From: Silene latifolia
Lineage: Eukaryota > Streptophyta > Magnoliopsida > Caryophyllales > Caryophyllaceae
Length of the DNA: 64,000 bases
Direction: 5' to 3'
NCBI RefSeq assembly: GCF_048544455.1
Contig: NC_133535.1
Span: forward strand, 86,304,120 to 86,368,119
Part shown: positions 22,474-32,861 of the stretch, one piece after another
How the letters are laid out: each line of letters opens with the position of its first letter
Position numbering within the stretch: the stretch's first letter is position 1
Program-made: the position numbers and the translations under genes
The notes under the pieces: model-generated
What the model was told of the DNA's origin: nothing
Databases searched by the model: none
The model's input: the letters and a program-made list of their open reading frames with translations, nothing else

Positions 22474-24173
22474 CTTCCGTCACTTTTATTAAAACCCTTT
22501 TAAAACCTAATTACTTTCAAAGAGAGAAATCAAACTACGTTCTTCGCATCAATCGCATTGTTGGCAAATCCCGGAGCTTGTAAGGTCGGATTTTACCTTT
22601 CTTTATGCCGTTGTAATCCTTGCGTCGAGGGTAAGATCTATGTACCGTTTTTATAGTATTTCATTAAAGTTGGTTAAACACTAGTGTTGGGATTTGGGGG
22701 TTTTGTTGTATTTTATGATTGGTAGTGATTATATGTTTGTATGTTAGGAGGAGGATTCGTAGAGGAAGCGTTTTGATATCAGCTGTGAGATCGTCTGATT
22801 GTGTTGTGCTTTCCAGGTAGGGTTTCCCTACTCAGTATTAGTCCCATAATGTGTTGTGGTATTTTGTGGTTGTTGAATATTATCATACTCGTATTGTGGC
22901 GATTGCTGGATTTGGTTGCTGATAGTAGTTGTGATTGATTGTATCTGTCTGTGTTCTTCGGGGTGCGTCCCTGGCTGAGTGGAGTCACTTGCGGGAGTGG
23001 CTTCACGCCCATGATTCGCCTTCTGTGGAACCCGCCACAGAAGGGATGTGCACATTAAGGGATTTGGGTTTATCGCTCGATCGGGATGAGCGGGGCTTAG
23101 GTGGGAACGGCTGCGGTCACCCACTGGCGGCGAGGAGTGACCTGTTGCGATGGGCACTCTGGCAGGGCTACACACTTTAGTGTGTAGTCAGGATTGTGGA
23201 GTTGGGTTTGGAGTTCGGAGGATATCCGTGATGATTGAGCTGTTTTTTTTTCTTTGTATTGTTGGTTTATATAAATTGTGTGATTAGTATCGACCCGTTT
23301 AATGTTTTAAAAACTCGTGGTGATCCATTCGGGATGGTGAGCGATTATTGAGCGGTATGAGTCGAGTTCTTCGGGATAGCTGGGATGTGCCACCGTCTGA
23401 TGATAGAAGTCTTCCGCTGTAGCTTAGTAGTTTAATAAACATTTCAGTTAACTCAGTAGACAGTTGGTTTTGAGAACTTGTATTCGTATTTCGTATTTTG
23501 GTTTTGGTTTCGGATTGTAACCTTTCGCTAAAGTATTCCTATTTATGTGTTGTTTTGTTATTGTCTATTTCATGATCATTGCCTCGGGTAACCGAGATGG
23601 TAGCATCCTTATACCTGAGTGGTCCTGATAAGGCACTTGGAGTATGGGGGTGTTACAAATGACAACCCTAGGGACACCAAAACGAGGGAAGATTATCTTA
23701 TTAAACAGCTTAATCACAGCTTTTGCATCGCAATGAGGGGTAGCAACAACTTCTACCCATTTGGACACATAATCTACGGCTACGAGGATATACTTATTAC
23801 CTTGACTGCTCGGAAAGGGTCCTTGATAATCAATGCCCCTGACATCGAAAATCTCAACCTCTAGAATATTTACCTACGGCATCTCATGTCTCTTTGAAAT
23901 ATTCCCCGATCTTTGACAAGCATCACACTCAGCAACAAAATTCCGACTATCTGCATGCAAAGTTGGCCAATAGAAACCAGATTGGAGTACCTTAGCCACA
24001 GTCCGAGACGAACCATGGTGACCACCGTAGGAAGAAGAGTGGCAAGCTTCTAGGATATCCTTGACCTCCCATTGAGGCACACATCTTCAGATAAGACCGT
24101 CTGCACATTCCTTGAAAACAAATGGATCATCCCAAAAGTATTGTCTAGCATCATAAGCGAACCGCTTCTTCTG

Positions 24174-25862
24174 CTACCATGAAAGCTTGGGTGGTATTTT
24201 ACCTGTCACTGCAAAATTAGCATAATCAGCAAACCACGGAGGTAGATACGACCCCGAATTAGTAATAACCAACATACTCTCATCAGGAAAAGAATTATCA
24301 ATGGGTAATGAATCTTCCCTTTCTGTCAGCTGCAGACGAGATAAATGGTTAGCCACCACATTCTCTGCACCTTTCTTATCTTTAATCTCCAAATTAAACT
24401 CCTGCAGAAGGAGTATCCACCTCAAAAGCCTCGACTTCGCATCCTTCTTAAGAAAGAGAGTCTTCAGCGCTGCATGGTCAGTATAAATAATAACCTTAGA
24501 ACCCAGCAAATAAGACCAAAATTTATCTAAGGCAAAAACTACAGCTAGAAGCTCCTTCTCAGTTGTGTAATAATTAACTTGAGCCTCATCCAGAGTTCGA
24601 CTCGCATAATATATGGCATTCAAAACTTTATTTTTCCGCTGTCCTAAGACTGCACCAATCGCATAATCGCTAGCATCACACATAATCTCGAATGGGAGGT
24701 CCCAATTAGGCGGCTGAATGATTGGCGCAGAAACTAAAGGCTCCTTTAACCTGTTAAAAGCTAAAAGGCACTCATCAGTAAACTCAAAAACAGCATCTTT
24801 AAGAAGCAATTGTGTAAGTGGTTTAGCAATTTTCGAAAAATCCTTAATGAACCGCCGATAAAAACCAGCATGGCCAAGGAAACTCGTCACTCCTTTAACA
24901 TTCACAGGAGGGGGCAGTTGCTCGATCACTTGCACTTTTGCTTTATCAACATGTATGCCCTTATCAGAAATCAAATGTCCCAACACAACTCCCTCATTGA
25001 CCATGAACTGACATTTTTCCCAGTTTAAAACAAGATTAACATCAATACAACGCTGCATGACTTTATCAAGGTTAGCTAAACAACGATCAAAGTCATTACC
25101 ATAAACTGAGAAGTCATCCATAAATACCTCCATAATATTCACTATATAATCATAAAAAATCCCCATCATGCACCTCTGAAAGGTAGCTGGGGCGTTACAC
25201 AATGCGAAAGGCATTCTGCGGTATGCAAAAACACCCTGTGGACAGGTGAATGTGGTCTTACTCTGATCATCCGGATGAATAGGGATATGAAAGAACCCTG
25301 AATATCCGTCTAAGAAACAGAAAAATTTATTAGAGGCTAGTCTTTCAGTCATCTGGTCAACAAAAGGGAGGGGAAAATGATCTTTTTTTATGGAGGCATT
25401 TAACTGTCTGTAGTCAATACACATCCGCCAACCTGTTACAACTCGAGTTGGTATTAATTCATTTTTCTCATTTTATACCACAGTGGTCCCTCCTTTCTTC
25501 GGGACTACCTGAACTGGGCTAACCCACTTGGAGTTGCCAACTGTATAAATAATACCTGCATCGAGTAGTTTCATCACCTCAGCCATGACAACCTCCTACA
25601 TCTTCGGATTCAGCTTGCGCTGACCCTATCTGTAAGGCTTGTGACCCTCCTCCAACTCAATTCTGTGCATACAAATGTCAGGGCTGATGCCCTTAATATC
25701 ATCCAAAGAATAACCTAAAGCTTTCCTGTTTTTCTTAAGTACACACATCAAAGCGAAAAGTCAAGTTATCGTCAAGCTTAGCACTAACAATAGGGGTATT
25801 GCTCTCGTATCATCTAAAAAGACATACTTAAGATTTGGAGGAAGTGGCTTACGCTCCGGCAC
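24174..25862 (-). pseudogene. Reverse transcriptase and RNase H of Athila B, broken upstream
   Basis: A long frame at 24174-25424 holds most of RT and all of RNase [23 protein letters not shown], the intact catalytic FMDDF (about 25110-25124), [35 protein letters not shown] and VANHLSRL. Upstream, stops interrupt the gene, for example a TAG at 25626-25628 in place of CAG and a TAA in the VVQNEKN segment. Here the active site is intact, unlike in A. Confidence 0.88.
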
Positions 25863-25864
25863 CT

Positions 25865-28119
25865 TTACCTCAACAAAGATAGGCGAGAATCAGCTTCAAT
25901 GGCATAGCAAGTGTTTACCAAATTCGCGTTGGCCAGGCTTATGATCATCTCATCTTCTTCCTTTGTGAGCTCGTGGCCTTCCATTACTGCTTCCAAAACA
26001 TCCAGCTCATCAGCATTTTTTGCTGGATTAACTGCACACTCATGTAAAAGGGTTAAATCAACTAGAGGATCCTTGGCTAAGGACTCCCTCCAGTTATAAT
26101 TAACAGCCCTGTCAACAATATCAACGGAATAACACGTATCATCATCAGCAGGTTCAGTCGCAGTGCGAGCAAGACTGAACTCAATTATGTCATCCCCTAC
26201 CTCCAAGGTCAAGACTCCGCATTTGACATCTATCACGGCCCAGTCGTATGTAAAAATGGTCTACCTAAGATAATAGGTATCTGACTATCCTCAGCAATGT
26301 CTAAAACGACGAAATCGACAGGAATAAAGAACTTACCCACTCGAACGGGTACATCTTCTAAAATACCTAAGGGTCTCTGAATCGATTTATCTGTCATCTG
26401 AAGGGTTATATTGGTCACCTTAAGGTTACCTATATATAACTTTTCACACACAGAATATGGCATAACACTGACACTGACCCCTAGATCACAAAGAGCTTTC
26501 CCAAATTCATGGTTACCTATAGTACATGGAATCGAAAAACTACCCGGGTCTTTTAATTTAAGTGGTATGGTGCTTCGTGAAAGAACATTACACTCCTCCG
26601 TGAAAGCAATAGTATCAACATCATTAAAATTCTTCTTACGAGTCAAAATATCCTTTATAAACATAGTGTAAAAAGGTACCTGGGTAATTAAGTCAGTGAA
26701 AGAAATGGTTACCTCAAGATTCTTGACGATCTCCAAAAACTTACCGAACTTACGCTCCAACTTTGTATTCTTTAAACGCTCCGGATACGGGACCGCAACA
26801 CTTGTCGTAGGGTCGACAATTTTCGTCTTCCGAATGTTTAAAATCTCCATCAAATCGTCACTAGCCGAGGTATTTCGCAATTCAATTGACGGATTCTCAT
26901 TCAGCACTGGCGACCCAGTCGATCGACCATGAGGCTCGGTCGATCGACCAAGTGCACTGGGTTCGAATCGTTCCTGATTGTCAGAAACTTTTTCGTCAGA
27001 GATTCTGGTCGATCGACTGATGTTGTTGGTCGATCGACCACTGGCACTGGCAGTAGAGTTTGTTTTCGCACCAGAATTTAAATCTGACTTTTCATCATTT
27101 TCCGAGTCTTTTCTTGGCTTATCAGGACCATCATATGAGAGACCACTGCGGAGATGAATTGCATTAAGTGTCTCGATAGGAACCTCACATTTGCTTGAAG
27201 AATTGGCAACTTGGTTAGCCGCTAGAATCTCCAACTGCTTCTCAAAATTCCTTGCAGATTTAATCCTAGCTTCTTCTATTTTCGTAACTTCAACCAAAAG
27301 AGCTTGGACCATTTGTCTCAATTCCGCGGTCTCATTTGAGTTATGAACAAGAATTTCAATTTTCTTCTCGGAAGCCTTAGAAAACTCGAGCTTTTCGAAC
27401 CGGGCATTAATAGAAGCTTCAAGTGCCGCAACGGCACTCATTTCATCACTTGGTTTTCGCGAATTCCCACGCGAACTCCCATATTCAGCTCTATGAACTG
27501 CCATCTCCTCAATAATGTTCCAACCTTTATTAGAATCCACATTGTTTTGGAACCTACAATTTGTAGCCGCATCAAGGATGACTCTTTAGTCATCGTACAA
27601 GGCATTATAAAATTGGTTGCAAAGGTACCACTGCTGAAAACCGTTGTGAGGAACAGATCGAACTAATTTCTTGAAACGGACCCATGGTTCATGTAATTCC
27701 TCATCGGGTCCTTGCTGGAAATTTGTATTTTGACTTCTTAAAGCATTGGTTTTCACAGTGGGATAATATCTTTTGTAGAAAGCCAAAGCTAGAGATGTCC
27801 AGTTTGTAACTCCAGCTGCTACCTTATCAAGGTAGAGGTACCATTCACGCGCAGAATCTTTCAAGGAGTATAGAAATAATGTCTCCTTTACTTCATCTTA
27901 GGTCACTCCGGCCGGTATAGATATGGAACAGCAATAATCCGTGAAGATCTCTATATGCGTCCCAGGATCTTCATCTGGTAATCCCCCAAACAGGTTCCGC
28001 TCCACTAAAGAGATGTGAGAGGGGCGGATATCAAAAGTCCCATGTGTAGGAACAGGGAGGCTAAATCCCTGAGGAATATCTTGTACCTTTGGCTGAGACT
28101 GATCGTATATTGTTGGCAT
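25865..28119 (-). pseudogene. Gag and protease of Athila B, broken
   Basis: Gag start is taken as the Met of MPTIYDQSQ (ATG complementary to 28117-28119). The N-terminal part is at 27898-28119 and the middle at 27586-27864 (TSLALAFYKRYY, FKKLVRSVPHNGF). From 27540 to 26233 one frame covers the Gag end, the RST-rich linker and the protease to ILGRPFLHT. The protease active site reads DLGVSVSV (Ala to Val next to the DLG). A 1-bp loss at about 26243 shifts the frame; the remainder is read at 25865-26236. B has about 80 bp near 25870-25950 that A lacks. No zinc knuckle is visible. Confidence 0.85.
26917..27039. repeat. Four palindromes in two 21-bp pairs within the gag/protease linker of B
   Basis: Copies start at 26917, 26938, 27007 and 27028 (21, 69, 21), matching the array of A at 14466. 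They encode the RST repeats of an open reading frame here, so the motif is compatible with translation. Confidence 0.85.
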
Positions 28120-28282
28120 GATTGTAGCTAAATCGGGAGTACTCAAGTTTTCCTCTTGAAATCTTCTTCTAAATCTGCACAAGCAAAACTAGAAGGAAAA
28201 GGTAAGCAACGGCCTCAAGGAACCAAAGTTTCTTGAGACAAGAAAAATAAAATAAAAATAAAGCAAACAGAATTACACCGTC

Positions 28283-28300
28283 TCCCCGGCAACGACGCCA
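28283..28300 (-). other. Primer-binding site of Athila B (tRNA-Asp type)
   Basis: The plus strand reads TCCCCGGCAACGACGCCA, one mismatch to the plant tRNA-Asp 3' end. The LTR begins at 28306. Confidence 0.88.
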
Positions 28301-28305
28301 AAATT

Positions 28306-29626
28306 TGATACCGTTGTTTCGTATCAAAGTTAAATTTATAAACCAAACTAAAACAATAGCTAGTGATAGTAAGGGTCGAACCACAGAGAGACAAGATCAA
28401 TTCTATTTGCTATTTTTAATCTATTGAAGTAGCAATTATTGGGGGGGGGGGGGGTGGTTGGTTGATTCTAAACTAATTACTGAAATTTAAATGAAGTTTA
28501 AAATAGATATTAAAAAGCAGCTACGAACTTCGGTTCACCATGGCCTAAGGGTCAGTCAAGTAAAGTCAAGGTCTGTCCAATACCGTCTCAGGATGTCAAA
28601 TAGGTCCTCTAAGTCTCTATTTGAACTAAGCCTCTCGGTCTTCTTTCACCCTAGAATGAAACTAGATTGCTTTCGCTCCACTAGTCTTTCCAATTACTTG
28701 TAAGAAATCTAACTCCTCTAATCTCTCAATCTGGCAAAGAGGTAAATTCTCACAAAAGTAAATAAGGCCGGTACGGGTTCAACCTAAACTTAATAATAGC
28801 AACTCATGATGCCATGGATTCCCTAATTCCTAGCATAGGAAATTAGCTACGCATGATTAAGAATATGACAATTGCAAAATTAAAGATACGGAATAAAATT
28901 GACATGATTGAATTAGAATTAAAAATTAAGGGATTAAAATTGAATTGCTTAAATATAAATTGGAAGAAACTAGAAATTAATAAACAAGAATAAGAGAAGA
29001 TTGAAATTGAATTAAAGCTTACTAAAGAGTTCGATAAGTAAACAATTGATCGTAATCCGTAGCCTCCGTTTCGCGTTCCTCAAAACTAGGTCTAAAAAAC
29101 TTGAGTTGTTGAATAAAAAGCATAACCTAAATTGTTTGTTATGTCCTACTAATAATAGTTCTGCCCAAAACATAAATTACATGTGGGCTTTCAAAAGACA
29201 ATCGTGTAAAAGAAACCGCATCCTCGAAATAAAGTCGATCGACCAGGTGACGCGGTCGATCGACTGCCCAGTACAACGCTGGCAACTTCCTTCCTCTGCT
29301 GAACTCCTGGGTCGATAAACATGAGTCTCTGGTCGATAGACCAGTTGCGCTGTAGCTGCTTTTCTCTGCTCTAACAAACAGCCCTCCAACTTCATGCACG
29401 CATTCCGAGACGATCGATTTTCGAGCTTCTAACTTCATAGTTTCCATAAAATGCCCCCGGGAACAGATAAAAGCTTGATTTAGCTTACTTCTGATCATTC
29501 CTACAATAAAGACATAGGAAATCCAAAGTAAACCATTTCGGGAGAAATAATAGCTTAAAGCTAACAATTACGCATAGAAATACGTGCCAAAACCGCTAAT
29601 AAAGTATATAGAATATGCACGTATCA
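28306..29626 (-). repeat. 5' LTR of Athila B
   Basis: 1321 bp, termini TGATAC and GTATCA, with a 14-base G run (28441-28454). The palindrome array is complete: 29233, 29254, 29310 and 29331, both pairs 21 bp apart. It is followed by AAGGT and then the continued copia E leader. Confidence 0.92.
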
Positions 29627-29744
29627 AAGGTCGATTATATAAATGCTTAAGTCGTTGATAAAACTGTTTACATTGACTTCATTTTTCGATGTTTTACTTA
29701 CTTTCTTCTTTATCGTATTGTAGATTTTTTAAACTATTGTCAAT

Positions 29745-30414
29745 ATGAATGACTGTGACGTTAATGCTGGCCCTTATGCCACACTCACCCATGAATCATG
29801 GCTCCGATCATTTATGGTCCACATTAATCAGTCCACTCGACTAAAGAATGATGGGAGCAACTTTGCCGACTGGGAGGCAGCATTACGGAATGCTGCCGTC
29901 GCCGATGGCAAGGTCAAGTATCTGATTGAGCTAATGTCAGCTGAACCCACCGCGAGGACTGGGGCCCAGAGAACTGTATATGATGAGTTCGCCCGTGAAG
30001 CAGGTGCGATTAAAAATGTTTTGATTTATGCAATGGAATCCAATTTGCAACGCCGCTTCATTACTCAAGGTGCAAATAAGATTTTCACCACCCTTACTAA
30101 CGAATTTTCGCAAGCTCCGAGGATTGTTAAGTATGACTGTGCTATTCGCTTCTTTGAGGCGAAACTCCAAAGGGGCCAATCAGTTAGCTCTCACATTCTC
30201 AATATTATTGAGAATGTTGAGAAATTGGAGACATTACAGTGCAAGATCAATGAGGATATCATCATTAACTCCATCCTCCACTTTCTACATGATGGGTTTA
30301 CCCAATTTAGGGTGAACTACTACATGAATGACATGAAGAAAAGTCTTCATGAGCTCCATTCTCTGCTCGTGCAAGCAGAGAAGGATCTTAATTTGAGTGG
30401 GAGAAACAAGCGGG
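29745..30414 (+). pseudogene. Gag of copia E, N-terminal part, cut by element D
   Basis: Copia-type Gag (UBN2/retrotran_gag group), starting at the ATG after the leader. Visible blocks are WLRSFMVHINQ, KNDGSNFADWEAALRNAA, AIKNVLIYAMESNLQRRF, FSQAPRIVKYD and FRVNYYMNDMKKSLHELH, followed by a Lys/Arg stretch. It is clearly homologous to the Gag of copia C and D. The frame is open up to the GCGGG target site at 30410-30414 and resumes in frame at 62554. Confidence 0.88.
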
Positions 30415-31587
30415 TGTTGGGATTCATTAATCTCAAAAGTTTACATATTCATAGTATGATAGTTTAATTTAGTCATAAAATTAAATCGGATCTTATGCAT
30501 GCAAAACAATTACAAGTATAAGGAGAAAATCAATTCTTACATTGATGATTTCGGAATATGGGCACTAGTAAGTTCACCTTCTTACTAGTTCTTGAGCTTT
30601 CCAAAGGTGGAAGAACAAGATTCAAGTGGAGAATCTCTCCTAAGGAATTATACCCAAAGTAACACCCTTAATAATTTTAATTAATATGATCTAGTATTAA
30701 TTAAAATCTAACTTAAAAAAAACACAAAATATTGATTTTGACCCTTGAGAATTTTGGACAAGGGGAGTAATTTTGTGAGGTTTCTTTCTCTAAGTTAATT
30801 TCACAAATTGTAGAGAGTAGTTAATTTTCTTACACTAGAAAATTATATATATTGAATGGTTGAATAATAATAGAAAAACTCTTAGCTTTTCTTATGCAAA
30901 AACCGGTTGGAGGGAAGGGTAGAGGGCCAATGCATGAGCTTCACATTCTACCCAAGACAAACTAGGCATGCATGGCTATAAGTAGAGTATAATCATTGTG
31001 TTTCCATTTAAAATAAACAACACAACATAAACCCTAATACTCCCTCCATATTTTGGCACATACACATAAAATGGAAAGTCCTTTTTTTTGTCATTTGTCA
31101 ATTTTGTCATATGTCACATGTTACATGACATGTTACAATATAATGTATTTTTAACATATTAATAAAATATGTCACATACAAAATTAACTAGTAATTCTTA
31201 ATTACATGTACCAAAATGGTTTATCAAATTATAAATTAAAACAACTTGTATTTATAATAAATTATTCAATCTGTTTCAATTGTTTCGTAAACAATAAATT
31301 AATCTAAGTAATAAAACAATTTGATTACTTAGACCGTATCTTATTTAATCGAATTACAATGAGACACGTTAATTTTACTCACAAAATCATCCGTCAATTT
31401 TAAGCAATTTAATTAACTCGTATCGGCATACGATTAATTAAATGATCAATTAAGAGTATTACCCCATAGGTATGACCTCAGGGTATCAACTGAACACCAC
31501 CGTCGTATGACAGTAATGTCAAATTCTAGTCAGCCAATCATTACCGATATGTGTGGACCAGTTGACTGTAAAATATTACTTTCCCTC
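30415..31587 (-). repeat. 3' LTR of copia D, main part
   Basis: Matches 61278-62455 of the 5' LTR of D almost throughout. It is cut by copia C at the target CCCTC (31583-31587); the last 83 bp are at 40416-40498. Confidence 0.92.
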
Positions 31588-32861
31588 TGTTGGAATATGT
31601 GTCCTCCGACAATAATGCGATCACAACTGTCGATCATGATGATCACATATTTAAGTCTCATTTTAAGAATACAATTGGGAAGTAATATTTTACTTTGTCA
31701 CAATCTGGTCGACACATATCGAAATGATTGGCCGACTAGAGTTTGACATTCTTGTCGTCGACGGTGGTGATCTGTTGATCCCCTTAGGTCATACCTAAAG
31801 GGTAACACTCTTAATTGATTACTTAATTGATCGTATGACGATACGGGTTAATTAAATTACTTAAAATTGACGGACGATTTTGGAAGTAATATTTACGTAT
31901 CTCATTATAATTTGATTAAATAAGATACGGTCTAAGTGATCGAATTGTTTTATTACTTAGATGAAATTATTGTTTAAGGAAGCAATTACATTTGAATGAA
32001 TAATTCATTATAAATACAAGATGTTGTGATTTATAATTGGTAAATTATTTTGGTACAAGTAATTATGAATTACTAAGTCGATTTTGTATATGACGTATTT
32101 TTATTAATGCGTTGATTTTTAATATGTTAAAAATGCATAACAATTTTACATGACATGTGACATGTGACAAATTGACAAATTGACAAAGATAAAATGGAAT
32201 CCATTTTATCTCAAATGGACAGAAAAAATGGTGTATTAGGATAAATATTATGTTGATTAATTAAGTGGAAAACATAATCATTTTTCCTAAACCTAGCCAT
32301 GCATACCTAATGCCTCTTATGAAGAACACCTTGCTCATGCATTGGGCATCAAAACTCCCCCCCCTTACCCGGTTTTGTCTATAGAGAAAGGCAATGGGTT
32401 TTCTCTACAATTTGCCTATTACACTACTTAAAAGTTTAGGGCATTATTATTCATTCAACCATCTAAAAATATTGTTTTTTAGAGAGATAAAAATTCTTTC
32501 TCCTTCTCCCTTTCTCTTAGCCGAAAATTAAGAGAACAAAATAATTTTTGGGTCAATTTTATTCAAATTAATATTGTTCTAGTATCAATAATATTAATTT
32601 TATTAAGAGATTACCTTGGGTATTATTCCTTGGGAGGGATTCTATACTTGAATCCTTTTTTCTTCCATTTAAGGAGTGCTCAAGAACAAGTAAGAAGGAG
32701 ATCTTACTTGTGCCCAATAATCCGAAATATCAATGTAAGAATGATGATTTCTCCTTAATATTTACTTATGTTTGCATGCATAAGATCTAATTAATTTTAT
32801 GACTAAATTAATTTTGAAACATATATGAATATGTTAAGTAATGAGATATAGATTTCAAACA
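31588..32861 (+). repeat. 5' LTR of copia C
   Basis: Starts TGTTGGAATATGTG, ends TTTCAAACA. It is close to the LTR of D read on the other strand in its first 250 bases, showing that C and D belong to one family. Confidence 0.93.

Larger units (their letters stand above)
21260..23657 (+). mobile_element. Internally deleted Tekay/Del-type chromovirus in Athila B integrase
   Basis: Bounded by AATGA at 21255-21259 and 23658-23662, a perfect 5-bp target duplication confirmed by the unoccupied site in A. It begins with only 17 bp of LTR (TGTAATACTACGGATTT), then jumps into the integrase C-terminus, followed by a chromodomain, polypurine tract and complete 3' LTR. The rest of the 5' LTR, gag, protease, RT, RNase H and most of the integrase are gone. 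Confidence 0.93.
22235..23657 (+). repeat. 3' LTR of the Tekay element
   Basis: Starts TGTAATACTACGG and ends TGTTACA next to the AATGA duplication. The 17-bp stub at 21260-21276 matches its first 17 bases. It has a palindrome array 30-180 bp from its start and a TATA-like box at 22464-22473. Confidence 0.92.
20535..24080 (-). pseudogene. Integrase of Athila B, split by a Tekay insertion
   Basis: The N-terminal zinc region is at 23874-24080 (YGGHHGSSRT, CDACQRSG) and part of the core at 23565-23768. After the 2.4-kb insertion (21260-23657) the gene resumes at 20814-21254 with [11 protein letters not shown]. The stop is complementary to 20535-20537. Removing the insertion and one AATGA copy gives a sequence collinear with A (11279 region). 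Additional stops occur. Confidence 0.88.
5327..29626 (-). mobile_element. Tandem of two Athila-type Ty3/gypsy elements (A and B) sharing one LTR
   Basis: The order is LTR (5327-6483), internal A, LTR (15815-17121), internal B, LTR (28306-29626). Both internal regions read on the minus strand as gag, protease, RT, RNase H, integrase, then an env-position Athila ORF. The central LTR is followed below by a PBS (for A) and above by a polypurine tract (for B), so it serves as 5' LTR of A and 3' LTR of B. A and B carry independent stops and frameshifts, so neither is active. B also contains a Tekay insertion and lacks about 690 bp present in A (7130-7820). Confidence 0.9.

Noticed and set aside
5327..29626. 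A and B as two independent Athila insertions
   Set aside because: They share the central LTR, no target repeat separates them, and a single target repeat brackets both.
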